From Carallia brachiata (lineage: Eukaryota > Streptophyta > Magnoliopsida > Malpighiales > Rhizophoraceae), in NCBI GenBank assembly GCA_021464245.1, contig JADCRB010000036.1, positions 4,700,431 to 4,764,430 of the forward strand: DNA of 64,000 nucleotides, given 5' to 3'. Positions 12,868-24,943 of this stretch are shown piece after piece. The stretch's first letter is position 1. Every line of letters starts with the position of its first letter. The notes below the pieces were generated by a model. That model searched no databases, had not been told where the DNA came from, and saw only the letters and a list, made by a program, of their open reading frames with translations. The position numbers were made by a program, and so were the translations under genes.

Positions 12868-13120
12868 CAGGATTTTTTTATTAATTCAAATAATCTTTTC
12901 TTCTCACAATTTTTTCTCAAAAATTACTATTTATTTTTCTTTCTTATTATTTTTTTTCACAATTTTCTTATCAATTCAAACTACCTTTCTTTCTCATATA
13001 TTTTTCTTTCATAAATAACTATTTATTTTTCTTTTCCATTATTTTTTTTACAACTTTTTTATTAATTTAAATAATTTAATTTTTTCACAATTTTTTTTTC
13101 TCACATTTTCTCGCAAACCC
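12868..13120. repeat. Degenerate tandem repeat, about 92-bp unit, 2.7 copies
   Basis: Units start near 12868, 12960 and 13051. Each begins with CA plus a T-run, then TTMATTCAAAYWAYCTTT-like sequence, then an ACTATTTATTTTTCTTT stretch. The third copy is partial. The array is pyrimidine-rich on the plus strand. Confidence 0.55.
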
Positions 13121-16100
13121 AAGCATACTATTAGTGTTGCACTGTTAAAAACTGAATTGTATTTCAAGCAGACGTTACTTTTTAACCAGCCCTTTCTCAT
13201 CCATTTGACGCTAAACGCCGAAAAATAATGACTCTTTAATTTGAACCGAAAAGTTTGGACACTATAGGAGAGTGGAGATTTAGGTAATTGTCATTCAATG
13301 GTCTAAAGAAACGAAGAATGTCCGTCGGTAACAGGTTAAGTGTCACATCTGTTCGGTTGGGTCCGATCCAATTTCTTTGATGACGTCCGATGCAATTTCA
13401 GTCTGTGGCAAAATTTTAATGACGATTAATCAACAATTTGATTGGCAAACCTTAGACCATGGAAGCCAAATTAACTGTTGGCGTTAGACCTCTTAATAAG
13501 AATTTTAATTTGGGTAGATCGCATTTTAAAGTACTATAATTCTTAGAGACTGTCAAGTGAAAGACACCGATGACAATTGGTGGTAAAATTTAGGTTTCTT
13601 GGTGCATAATATGAGAAAGCAAAGATTACGGCTCTATATTAAGGAAAGATGTAAAAAAAAATTATATAATTACAATATATCTCATATTAAGTAGTAAACT
13701 GTAAGTTATGGATCTGCGACTTAAAATGCAGAATTCAAACTTTATTACCATACGAATTACACAAATTGTGTTGATAAATTTAGGTTTGAACATTATTGTA
13801 CAAGTTTAATAATTTCATAAAATTGGAGAGACTGTACTCTCTCCATTTCATAGTTCACAAATTAGTGAACGTTCTCAATATAAATAAAGAAATTTAGTAT
13901 GGATTTTCTTTATTTTTTAAATATAAATCATCAGTATTAGGCGCGTATTAATTCTTCACTATGCACTTGCAGCTTAGCTTTCTTTGTCCGTTATCGACGA
14001 TCAGCTTTAGCGAAGTTATTTAATGAGAATTTTAATACCCAACAATAATCACGTGGGTGGAAGGGCATTTTTTAACGTCGGCTGCTCACGTTGAAGTTAC
14101 AAAGCCAAGTCACAGAGAGAGAGATGGGCCAATTCCCAGTTGACACTTTTGAGATGATTAAAAATAGTCAGTGGCGTTTTGACTAAGAGTGTCGATCGCG
14201 TAAAGGTTTCCATCAAAGATTATCGCATCATTCATTTTTAATTAAGTATAAATGAATATATAATTTCTTAAATAACATCTAATAATTTATTTATTTTTAA
14301 TCCTATATGTACTTCAATAAAATCATATTTCTTATCATTTTCCAAAGGAAAATTATTAAGGAAAACGAAATAGATGTAATTGTAATAAGAAAAAAAAATA
14401 TGTTTATTGATAGGTGTCCAATAAATTTTTTGAGATAAAATTATACAATAATCTGTTTATTTACTGTAAAATAATTTATTTTTATAAAATATTTATAAAA
14501 AAAATATTTACAGTAAAAATAATAATTTTTTTATTATTTATTTAAAGTATACTTTATATTTTTCTCAAAAAATAATATCAGTTCAGAAAAAAAATAAGTT
14601 ATTTTTTATAAAAAGCTCAAAATTTTTTCTATATTTTTTTAAATTTTTTATTATAAAATATTTTACGTAAAATATATTTTAAAAATTAAAAAAAAAATTC
14701 TTATAAAATATTTTCATGTAAATAACAGTAGGTGGGTCCGAAAGCGACGCTTTTTTCGGCTTACTCGACTGCTGCTGGGCACCGAGCCTCTTTCCTTGAC
14801 CGCCTTTCACTGGTGACTTGGAATTCATTGACTAGCCGGAACGTGCTAGCCCATTTTCTTTTACAGTAAATAAAAAATTGTACATGTTGTCGACAGTATG
14901 GTACAACTTTCTTTTTTTTTAAATGCAGAACACTTTGTTCTAAATGTAGTATCTTATTATTATTATTATCATTATTATTTTTACATGCAAAAGGATGTAT
15001 TGTAGCCGACGACACGTTTCGGTGCCCATTTAAATTTTGTTTTTTTTTTTTGTTCATCAATGTACAGATAAATGTATATTATATATGACAACTCATATCA
15101 CAAAGAAAAAGATGCATACTAATGAGCCACCTTATTTAGACCCTCAAATGAATTTTATTAATTAAATACAAGTTGTTATCAATCAAATATTTAGTATTGT
15201 TTTTTAGCATACGGTAGTTAAAATGCCAATTTTTATTTTAGAAATCCCAATTCTAATTTCAAGAAAAAGGTGTATAATATTTATAAATATAAAAAAAATT
15301 ACCTTAATTGTATAGTTTATAATCTAATGAATCTCTTAAATAAAAAAAAATCTACTATTATCGGACAATTTTGTTGAGATTCTTATTCTAGTACGTACTT
15401 GCAAGGATAGATAGCAACATGCATTCCATTAATTAGCTCGATTGAAAGGATCAAGTAGACGGACCATATAAGGTAGCCATAAATCAATTATCGACAAAAT
15501 GTAACATAAAAAATTATTAGGGCTATACATATGCGCAAATATATGTACATAGCTCTTTGCTCCTGCATTTTTTTTATAATTTTTTTGGTCCATATATTTT
15601 TTGTCCATTTATGTAATTTTTTTATAATTAAAATGGGACTCGTTGAATTTGGGAGGACAAATCTTGGACTGAGACTAATTGCTTGAAAAGGCTCAGTCGA
15701 TTACGTAAGCCTCAGTCAAATATCGATTAGCCCCTCAACTGCGTGTAGAGAAATCCAGGCATAATATTGGATTATACAACACCGTTAATTCCTTCCACAA
15801 TTTTTATGTGCTTAGTTTCTGCATCATAATACAAAATCGTTATACTGAATGCAACAAATATAATCACTTATTAATAAAATACAACATTATTGATAAAATA
15901 TAAAATAATAAAATTGAAACTACAAAATTATAACTTAAAATTAGATAAGTGTTATTCTAAAATTTAAAAGACATGTCTCATATAATATGAGTTTAAAAAA
16001 TAATTTTTATACAAAATATTAATGTAGTTACATTTTATTTGAAAGTAATTGCATTTACTCCCGCCAGTATGGCGGGCAAATATGATTATTATGCATGAAT

Positions 16101-16744
16101 CCAAACATTTTCCCTTTTTGTACATGCAACATAGAGCCACAAGAGGGAAAATAATAAAAATATAGAATAAACAATTTGGGACGCCAATAAACGCTGAGCT
16201 AAATTGATTAGTTAACATCCACATGAGATTAAAAAGGAAGTTTTTTGCACTAATTAACCAAGCCATAGTTACCAAAAAGAACTTCACCGCTCCCTAAAGT
16301 GTCTTCCATCTATTTAAGTCAAATTTTCCTCTATATTATTTTAGATATTTGTTAATTTTATTTATTTTTTTTATAAATATAATACATTTATAATTTTATA
16401 CAACACAATTTATTTTTTAATTTTTTTATTTCAAAAGCAAGTCAGTGCTGGAGCTAGTTAGCAATCATTCAGCAAACCCTTTTGCCAAAGAAGGACAAGA
16501 ACTCTCGGCCCCACGATTCCTGAAATGTCCGATGCACCACTTTCATAGAAATAGCCTTTGTGTTCACGTTTTTTTGTTTATTAATTGTTTACACGGCCAA
16601 TCGGACGAATGTGCGACAATTGAGAGGGACATAGAGATTTGCTGCAAAATGTAGGCGGATACGGCCTTTTGCTCTTTGAAAAAACGATGCGCATAACTTG
16701 GACTTTTTCGTACCAAGTACCAGCACGCCACCGCCGTCGTTTCC

Positions 16745-16751
16745 TATAAAA
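16745..16751 (+). promoter_or_regulatory. TATA box of the MYB gene
   Basis: TATAAAA lies 119 bp upstream of the MYB start codon, preceded by CC and followed by a short GC-richer leader. Position and sequence fit a core promoter. Confidence 0.6.
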
Positions 16752-16869
16752 TGGCCCCTCGTGGCCTCACTTCTGTCTCGTGCATCGTGAGTTTCATTTT
16801 CTTGGTTCCATCCCGATCGGGGGACCAAAAAAAGCACCCTTCTCGATTATTAGCAATTGGGACTCAAAA

Positions 16870-18557
16870 ATGGGGAGAGCTCCGTGCTGTGAGAAGATGG
16901 GATTGAAGAAGGGTCCATGGGCTCCTGAAGAAGATCACATACTCATCAATCACATCCAATCATATGGCCACGGAAATTGGCGGGCACTCCCAAAACAAGC
17001 TGGTAAACTATGTCACTTTGAAACATAGTTTGGCTGCGCTTTGTCTCTAGTTTGATTTTTTTGTGATGCTAATGATATTGAAAATCAACATCCTAGATTT
17101 TCTATCCCTTAAGTATATTGTTTTCCTTCCTCCTTAATTCTTCAGGCTGATTTTTTTGGTTAATTCTTCAGGCTTATTGAGGTGCGGAAAGAGCTGCCGA
17201 CTGCGATGGATAAACTACCTGAGGCCGGACCTTAAACGAGGAAATTTCACCAAAGAAGAGGAAGAGACTATCATCCAATTGCACGCAATGCTTGGAAATA
17301 GGTATGTTTTTGCATCTTTTCAGTTTAGGAACATATCCAAGCAACAAACATCGTAGTGTCGCACAGTGAAGTAGCACTTCTGATGAAGGAAGCACGTGGA
17401 CCAATTGATTTGTCATTTTCCTTTACATGGTTTTATGTAAGAAACATGTGGACCAAAAAGAGATTATTGTCTACGAAAACGTTTTTCATCAATAAAAACC
17501 ACGTTTTTAAAGCTTTAAATTCAGAACTCGCTTTTCCTGCAGATACCCACTTGGGATTATTCACATCCCAATCATTCACGCTAATACAGAGAACCTGATC
17601 TCTTAGCATTTTTAAATTCCGTAAATCAAGCAAGATCAATACCACTATTTTTTTTGGTACATCAGATGCAAGGAAAGCAGAAATCAAACTAGCTTCTAAA
17701 GGCAAGCCGAGGTGGAACTGGGCCTCTGGGTCCTAAAATCCTCCAATTATTTGGAGGTTGCCTACTTTGAGTGGGTAGAGTGCTTGCATTTCGTGCAGTG
17801 TTCTGTAACCCGAGTTTTTTATTTTCTTTAATGACTAACTGACTAATTACTAACCATTACTTCTGTCTCAACAAAAAAAAAAAAAAAAACTAGCTTCTAA
17901 AGAACCCGACACCTCATTGTCATCTTCTAGCTTCTAAAGATCAATACCATTATGGCTATTATCATATTATTGTAACGCGATTTCTTGTATTTTTACTTCA
18001 GGTGGTCAGCAATTGCAGCAAGATTGCCTGGACGGACAGATAACGAAATAAAAAATGTGTGGCACACTCGTCTGAAAAAAAGATTGAAGCAAAACGATGG
18101 TGCCCCACAAGTTAAACCACGTCGATCCATCAATACTTCCAAGTTCAATAAGGAAGTTAAGACAGGAACAGAGTCTCCAAAATTGTCGAATCCTGATGGA
18201 TCAGAGAGCGCAGATTGCAGACCAACTACGCCACAATGGTGTTCGAGTGACGTTTCCTCCATGACCACCGAAGATACCTTTGGTAACATGTCGACGAAGG
18301 TCGAATTATTGGATGAATTTCCTGAAATGGACGAGGACTTTTGGACAGAAGTATTGTTCACTGATAACTCGAGCACGGAGAATGATTTTCTGGCAGTTGG
18401 CACCGACCCACAACTACAATATCTATTATCTCCAATATTTAATGCTACAGAACCACACCATGACAATAACTCAATTATTCAGGATAACATGGACTTTTGG
18501 TATACCCTTCTCACAGAAGCAGGGGAATCGCCAGAATTATCACCAGAGTTCCATTAA
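16870..18557 (+). CDS. MYB13: R2R3-MYB transcription factor, subgroup 2 (MYB13/14/15 type)
   Basis: Three exons: 16870-17002 (133 nt), 17172-17301 (130 nt, the canonical R2R3-MYB second exon) and 18002-18557, giving 272 aa. The N-terminus [17 protein letters not shown] starts the R2 repeat. R3 ends in [20 protein letters not shown]3 lacks the bHLH-interaction signature, since it has [10 protein letters not shown] where that motif would lie. The C-terminus carries DEDFWTEVL and [13 protein letters not shown], resembling the two subgroup-2 motifs. This clade acts in the nucleus in stress responses and phenylpropanoid control (MYB14 in stilbene, MYB15 in lignin and cold). Intron 2 (700 nt) carries a SINE-like insertion. 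The symbol rests on the clade and on remembered Arabidopsis synteny; MYB14 or MYB15 remain possible. Confidence 0.9.
17702..17886 (+). mobile_element. SINE-like retroposon in MYB intron 2, with 16-bp TSD and A-tail
   Basis: The 16-bp direct repeat AAACTAGCTTCTAAAG lies at 17686-17701 and 17887-17902. The roughly 185-bp insert ends in a run of A. Inside is a tRNA-like stretch, GAGTGGGTAGAGTGCTTGC, resembling an A-box, followed by a degraded B-box (TGTTCTGTAACCC). Perfect duplication plus 3' poly(A) means target-primed reverse transcription and fairly recent insertion. The SINE family is not identified. Confidence 0.8.
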
Positions 18558-20229
18558 ATGACTCTATTTTAGGTAGTCCTAAAGTGTCCATGCTTTCATG
18601 CAATTAGTATAATTTTTACTCGATTCCACTGATGACAATGATTGTGAATTATTGGTGTCTAATTTGATGACTGTCTGCCACAGATGACGATCTTAAACCT
18701 GGGCAAGTTGTTTGATTAGTCGATGCGAATTTCTGCTTTTCAATTGTAAGCAATAAATATTTGACAAGCCAGGAAAATTTGAATAAAAAACGGCCAATTG
18801 AACACAGAATATCAATGCTCTGACTTCAATAATTCTATGCTAATGATGGCTTCGATTTTAATTTGAATTGTGTTAGAAATATAATACAGGCTTGCACGAT
18901 CGGTCTCGTCTTCTCCATCATTTGTCTCATATATTTGATGTGTTTTGCTTTTGTGTAAACCAACAGCTGTAGTAGAAACTACAATACAAGATTAGTTGCT
19001 TAGCTTAAATAGTCTACAAGCTTTGCGTCGTGGGAAGAGTTAGAGGTTTGACTTATATTTCGCCCATCACACAAAAAAAAAAAAAACAAAAAGAAACTAA
19101 TACAAATTAATTAAGGGTATCTTATCAGTAGTTAATGTGATGGAGAAAAAAACAACATTGGGAGATAAGACTATCATGCTAAATCACAATAAGTCATTTT
19201 TGTTTTTTGGGTCTCCCACAAGATGAGTAAGACTTATCTTTTTTACGCTAATTGATAACATTTAAATGAAATAGTTAATCATGGACGGTAATCTTTGTTA
19301 GTTTGTCTTTTTTATCGATAGAATCATCCACCGCTTCAATCGATTTTTGGTTGAGTAGTATTGAGTGTTGTATCTTTTTTTTTTTTGAGTAAAGTATTGA
19401 GTATTGTATCTTGGCTTTTTTTTTGAAAAAACAAATAAAATAATATTAATATCTTAAAAGATCATGATTCTGGCGTAACTTAATAAACATAACATTACTT
19501 TTAAAAATTCACAATTTAGGTTTTGTAAGACTTTTTTTCTAATAAATTTACCATGTCGATGAGTTTAATAATTATTTTTTGACTTTGACATAAATTTTAG
19601 TTGTTATATTTTCAATATTATATGTCGGCATTTAATCCACATAACTCACTGCCTTTGATTCCATCCATTAACCTTTGATTCCGTCCATTAAGTTGGATAA
19701 AATAGTAGATTTGTTAGGAAATAGTTTTACAAAGTCCAAAATGGTAATTTTTTAACCGATATTATATTTATTAATTTAATCAAAGTCATATAATTTTTAT
19801 AAGATTAATAAATTCTATGCCTGGGGCGGGAGATTTTCTATGGGCCGCAATGTTAGATTCACAATAACCGATGGGCTGACGCAGGAATTAGCCTAGTCCA
19901 ACTGAATAAGTCCCAAACGTCACCGTTTTATCGGCCTTTTGTCTTTGTGCAAATTACAAAGGATAGAAAGGGAAACCTATTTAAGGTACCAAGCCAAGCC
20001 GACATGCAAATGCGTGATGGAAAAATGTCACGGTGACAGATTATGTTGACACGTATTTAATTTATATAATAAAATTTATATTTTATGTAATTATAATAAT
20101 AAAAAATAATAAATTTTTTTTTTTTTGTTTTATATTTTTTTATTATAATTATATTAAAAAAAAAATTACGATTACATAAAACTGATGCGTGGATGTAATT
20201 TAAAAGGCATACATGTTTCCATCTAATGG
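18558..20229. other. Intergenic region between MYB and SLU7
   Basis: No gene seen. It holds the MYB 3'UTR, a SINE-like insert (18990-19091) and AT-rich DNA, up to the left target duplication of the hAT-type MITE. Confidence 0.55.
18990..19091 (+). mobile_element. Short tRNA-like SINE with A-tail
   Basis: About 100 bp with an A-box-like TTAGCTTAAATAGTC, a B-box-like AGGTTTGACTTATATTTC and a terminal A-rich tail. Imperfect direct repeats flank it: AGAAACTACAATACAA (18974-18989) and AGAAACTAATACAA (19092-19105). It fits a tRNA-derived SINE or tRNA retropseudogene. I do not call it a functional tRNA because the cloverleaf arms do not pair well. Confidence 0.6.
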
Positions 20230-20237
20230 AGCCCAAT

Positions 20238-20775
20238 TAGAGGTGTCAAAAAGTCGGGTTGGGTTGGGTTCGGGTTGGGTCATTTCGGGTTCGGGTCATT
20301 TTCGGTTGGGTTACTTTCAAGTCACGTTATATTCGGTTCGGGTTCAAGTTGGGTCGTTTCAGATTCGGGTTGGATTCAGGTCGAATTCGTGTTGAATTCA
20401 CACTGAACCATTATTTTTTTAAGTCATTTTTTTACTAAAATAAAACATTTCAATTAAATTTAAAACTCATTTCTATAATGAATTAAACGTTTAAATTTAA
20501 TTTTTACGTCATATATATCTATATTTTATGAAAATAATACTAATTAATATTTAAAAAAGATAAGTTAAAGGTAAAAGTCAAAAAAATTTTCACTATTTTA
20601 TCTTTTTCTTAACCCAACGAGTGACCCGGATCCAACCCGGATCCAATCCAAAATTTTCAGGTCATTTTCGGGTTAGGTCATTTTTTGATTCGGGTTGAAA
20701 AATCAGGTTCCTGACCCAATTTTTTTAGATGGATTCAAACGGGTTATCGGGTCGGGTCACTTTTTGACACCTCTA
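20238..20775. mobile_element. hAT-type MITE upstream of SLU7
   Basis: A 538-bp element with terminal inverted repeats TAGAGGTGTCAAAAAGT (left) and its complement at the right end. The flanking 8-bp duplication is AGCCCAAT (20230-20237) and AACCCAAT (20776-20783), with one mismatch. An 8-bp duplication and TAGAGGTG ends are hAT hallmarks. The subterminal regions are packed with GGGTTGGGT/GGGTCGGGT-type words on the left and their complements on the right, as expected of transposase-binding repeats. There is no transposase. It ends 178 bp before the SLU7 start codon, so it lies in the proximal promoter. Confidence 0.85.
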
Positions 20776-20866
20776 AACCCAATGCATCCATAACCCACGC
20801 CACGTGACACGTCTCCACTCCGATCCGTTTTCCGAAGGCTTTTGGTTTTCAGTTCTCAGCCTAATC

Positions 20867-20874
20867 TAGGGTTT
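20867..20874 (+). promoter_or_regulatory. Telo-box (TAGGGTTT) in the SLU7 promoter or leader
   Basis: TAGGGTTT lies 80 bp before the SLU7 ATG. This element is common near transcription starts of plant genes for translation and RNA processing. Confidence 0.5.
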
Positions 20875-20953
20875 CTATCCTCCAATTTACCGCTGCTTCG
20901 ATTTCACTTATAAATTTGGGGATTCCCGGCCTGTCACAGGCACATCGACCGAC

Positions 20954-23900
20954 ATGGCTACCGCGTCAGGTATGTGTTTCGATTTCGCCTTTCAATTCTG
21001 AATGAATTTTGGATGTTCTGTGTTTGAAATTGCCTTTTTCTTTTTTTTTTTTTTGGTCTTAATTTTACTGTAGTTTCAGTTCCGTTGAATTAGATAGTTG
21101 GATGCTGTTTTCCTATTGGTAGTTTTGATATTGGGATTTGATTTGAATTGGATGTGTTGGCTTTCTTTATCGGTTTCGTTTGCTTTGTCTCTGCGATTTT
21201 TTTTTTTTTTTTTTTTGATATTTTTTCGACTAAATTCGGAAAAAGAAAATGAGATGAGGAGTGTTGTTTTTAGAGAGGCTTCAAGAATTAAAAATGATGC
21301 TTAATTCATAATTATCGTGGGTTGGAGACTAAGACAATACAAAACTGGCATATTCGGTTTTTTTTGGGTTTCTTGTCGCTCTCTTTTCCTTATGTTACTG
21401 TCTTCTGTCTGGTTTGAAGTATTTGGGATTCTGTCGTGGAAGAAGCAGAAGTGGTACATAGGGTCGGGAAAGCAATTAAGCAGGCTTGCTTTTTCAAAAT
21501 TTATTTTTTGGGGGACAAAGCGAAATTTATTTTGCTGTACTATAGCAGGCATAATCTGCGTAATTGTGAATTGCAGATTCCCAGTTTGACCCTTTTTTGA
21601 TTAATTTGGAATAACCTTTTCTTTTGGACCGTGCAGTTGCATTTAAGTCAAGGGAGGACCACAGGAAGCAAATTGAATTGGAAGAAGCACGCAAAGCAGG
21701 GCTTGCGCCTGCTGAGCTTGATGAGGATGGAAAGGAAATTAATCCTCATATCCCTCAGTATATGTCATCTGCTCCTTGGTATCTTAATGCTGAGAAACCG
21801 GTAATTTGTTTTCTCTCTCTCTTTTTCCATTACTATTGTTGGTGCATGCCTCTGCATGAAGGTCGGAAGGCCAACTGTTTTACTTTGTTTTCATTCTCTT
21901 TTGGTTATTAGAGTTTAAAACATCAAAGGAAGTGGAAATCAGATCCAAACTACACAAAATCGTGGTATGACAGAGGTGCAAAAGGTTACCAAGCTGAAAA
22001 ATATAGGAAGGGTGCTTGTGAGAAGTAAGTGAATTACCTCTTTTGCAGTGTATGCATACTTAAATGTATGGGTGTTCGCAATATATGCACATGTGTGGGT
22101 TGTGTTTGTTGCACATCTTTATGTTCCTTATATTACTCTTCATACTCAGTTATCCTTATTCGTTTGCTACAGCTGTGGAGCCATGACGCATGATGCAAAG
22201 TCATGCATGGAAAGACCCAGGAAAGTTGGGGCAAAGTGGACTAATAAACACATCGCTCCGGATGAAAAAGTTGAAACCTTTGAGCTCGATTATGATGGCA
22301 AGCGTGATCGGTGGAATGGTTATGATACATCAAGTTATGCTTATGTTGTTGAGAGATATGAAGCACGAGAAGCAGCTCGGAGGAAGTATTTGAAGGAAGA
22401 ACAGCTTAAGAAATTGGATGAGAAAAACAACAACAAAGATGCTGAAGTTGGGGTTAGTGATGAGGAAAATGATGAAGATGATTTAAGAATTGATGAAGCC
22501 AAGGTCGATGAGAGCAAACAAATGGACTTTGCAAAGGTTGAGAAGCGTGTGCGCACAACTGGTGGTGGAAGCACAGGAACTGTAAGGTGAGGCCATTGAT
22601 ATTGTCGATTTAAATATCTGTTTATATTTGTTTCTGAAATGGCTGTGTTTTTTTTTTTTGTTTGTCTGTCATGGCTTTGGTTATTGCTCTTGTATATTGC
22701 TAGTGCCTTTTGGATTCTCTATACAATCCCAGCTGAACATAATTTTGCAGGAATTTGCGTATTCGAGAAGACACAGAAAAGTATCTTTTGAATCTCGATG
22801 TTAACTCTGCCCACTATGACCCTAAAACACGTTCCATGCGTGAAGATCCTCTTCCAGATGCGGATCCAAATGAGAAGTTCTATGGGGTGAGTGCCCTTGA
22901 AAGTAAACAGTGTGCTAAATAGTTGTGCATCAGCACATTGTGCTGATTAATATTTTCTGAAAATTTGTATTTATTAACATTTGTTTCACATCTACAGGGA
23001 GATAACCAACATAGAAGCAGTGGTCAAGCGTTGGAGTTTAAGCAGCTGAACATCCATGCTTGGGAAGCATTTGAGAAGGGACAAGATATTCACATGCAAG
23101 CAGCTCCATCCCAAGCCGAGTTGCTTTATAAGAATCATAAGATCATAAAGGAAAAATTGAAGACAAGAGGGAAGGACACCATTATTGAGAAGTATGGCAA
23201 TGCTGCTAGTGAAGAAGAGATTCCTAGAGAGCTTTTACTGGGACAAAGTGAAAGGCAAGTTGAGTATGATCGGGCGGGAAGGATTATAAAGGGGCAGGTA
23301 AGATTTGCTCTCATATCTAATTTTAATTTTACGAGTCATTTTTTCACAAAACTTGTTGGGCATTTTTACGATATTTGATCTCCGAGAAGTTCCATCAATT
23401 ATTGAATTGATGTAGGCTTTTAAGATCACAATGGCAGGTTTTGTTCTTTGATCCATGTTTGCCTAGCTAAATGAGCAATATGTGTGGTATTTTGCCTTTT
23501 ATTGCATCCAGCATTCTTTTCCAATGTTATAGTTGGGCTTGTAGTTATCATCTCCAGAATGACTTAAAATACAAGAATAGATGTTTTTTAGTATCTGATG
23601 TTCTAAGTCTCCTGTGCATGTGGAAGCAAGTATGTTAATTGTTTGTTCTTATGGAAACAGGAGATTTTACTTCCCAGAAGCAAGTATGAAGAGGATGTTT
23701 ACATCAACAACCACACAAGTGTGTGGGGTTCATGGTGGAAGGATCATCAATGGGGCTACAAGTGCTGCAAGCAGGTGATTCGGAACAGCTATTGCACTGG
23801 TGCTGCTGGAATCAAGGCTGCGGAGGCTGCAACAGATCTTATGAAAGCTAACGTTGCTCGCAAAGAGGCCACCGAAGGTATGGTGTATATTTTTTCTCTT

Positions 23901-24368
23901 CTTATTTTCTGTTTTACACTACTGTTCTATTAGCCATAGACAATATGAATTCTTCCATGGAGAAGCTGTTTTTCAGATAGGAGGTCATCAATGCTTAAAA
24001 AATCGTGATTGTTTCTTTCATGCCTTTGTGATAGCTTCTTATATTTATGCGAAGATGTTAATCTTCTCAATTTATCTTGATTGGTATATTGAAACTGTAT
24101 CAGAGTCACCTGCACCATTGGAGGAGAGGAGGCTTGCCACTTGGGGTACTGAGGTCCCAGATGATTTGGCTTTAGATGAGAAATTACTTGGTGAAGCACT
24201 TAGAAAGGTGAAATATCTCATTAGTACTTATTTATTATTATTATTATTTTGGTTCTTATTTATTTTTATTATTAGAAAGGTGGAATATCTCATTAGTTCT
24301 TACTTATTTTTATTACTTGTTCCCTCTTTTATTATTGTTATTATTTTGGTTTGGGGGTGTTTTGGGCC

Positions 24369-24448
<80 letters not shown>

Positions 24449-24943
24449 GGGGGTAGAAAATATCTGTCAATGAAATTTGAGGGATATGCTTCCAGCCTCA
24501 GTAATCTTGGTACAACAAAGAAGCATGAACTCTGCTTGAATGAGTTGTATTTATCTCCATTGAGAGCAAAAACTGAAATTTAACACAGTTTCTATGTCTT
24601 TAATGGTGTGAGGTTTGATTATAGTTTAGAAACCTGTTTGAAGTGCCTGATGGATCCATCTTCATGACTCATTTTGGTAAAATTATGTTTTGCTGTGCAC
24701 AGGAGGATGAAAGAAAGAGGGAAGAGAAAGATGAGAGAAAGCGCAAGTACAATGTCAGATGGAATGATGAGGTAATTGATGTTAATAGTTTGCTTGCCAG
24801 CCAAATGTTGGAATAATCTGTCCTATAGTTGTAGTTGAACTCATCAATGCTTTTACAAATTACAGGTTACTCCTGAAGAGATGGAAGCATATAGGATGAA
24901 GAGAGTACATCATGATGACCCAATGAAGGATTTCCTACACTAA
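20954..24943 (+). CDS. SLU7: Pre-mRNA-splicing factor SLU7
   Basis: Ten exons: 20954-20969, 21637-21800, 21912-22024, 22173-22586, 22751-22886, 22998-23297, 23661-23877, 24104-24207, 24703-24771 and 24866-24943. All junctions are GT-AG and in frame, and the product is 536 aa. SLU7 acts in the second catalytic step of splicing and in 3' splice-site choice. The hallmark CCHC zinc knuckle [14 protein letters not shown] (C96, C99, H104, C109) spans the exon 3/4 junction. Other conserved blocks are YMSSAPWYL near the N-terminus, [33 protein letters not shown] and the C-terminal [14 protein letters not shown]. Intron 8 is odd: it repeats the exon 8 donor region and then has a 77-G run. Exon 1 codes for only five residues plus one base. 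Confidence 0.95.
24371..24447 (+). repeat. Poly-G tract of 77 nt in SLU7 intron 8
   Basis: An uninterrupted run of 77 G, preceded by GGGCCCC and followed by TGGGGGT, inside an AT-rich intron. Such G runs are very rare in plant genomes. It could be a real G-quadruplex-forming tract, or an assembly or sequencing artefact (poly-G read tails). Confidence 0.95.

Larger units (their letters stand above)
6169..16744. other. Gene desert, AT-rich, with decayed repeats
   Basis: About 10.6 kb in which I find no supportable gene: reading frames are short and rich in low-complexity residues. It holds long A/T runs, a dispersed AT-rich repeat at 7230-7430 that recurs at 42840-43020, a possible SINE relic (8907-9060), a perfect hairpin (9964-10024), three related copies of a dispersed repeat (about 10140, 12120, 15210), and a degenerate 92-bp tandem repeat (12868-13120). 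The stretch 14390-14720 is nearly pure A/T. Confidence 0.6.

Noticed and set aside
14390..14720. Possible MITE in an extremely AT-rich stretch
   Set aside because: Self-complementarity is what pure A/T sequence gives by chance; no terminal repeats or duplication found.
24104..24456. Open frame reading through the poly-G tract as poly-glycine
   Set aside because: The tract lies inside SLU7 intron 8, after a functional GT donor at 24208; the frame is not coding.
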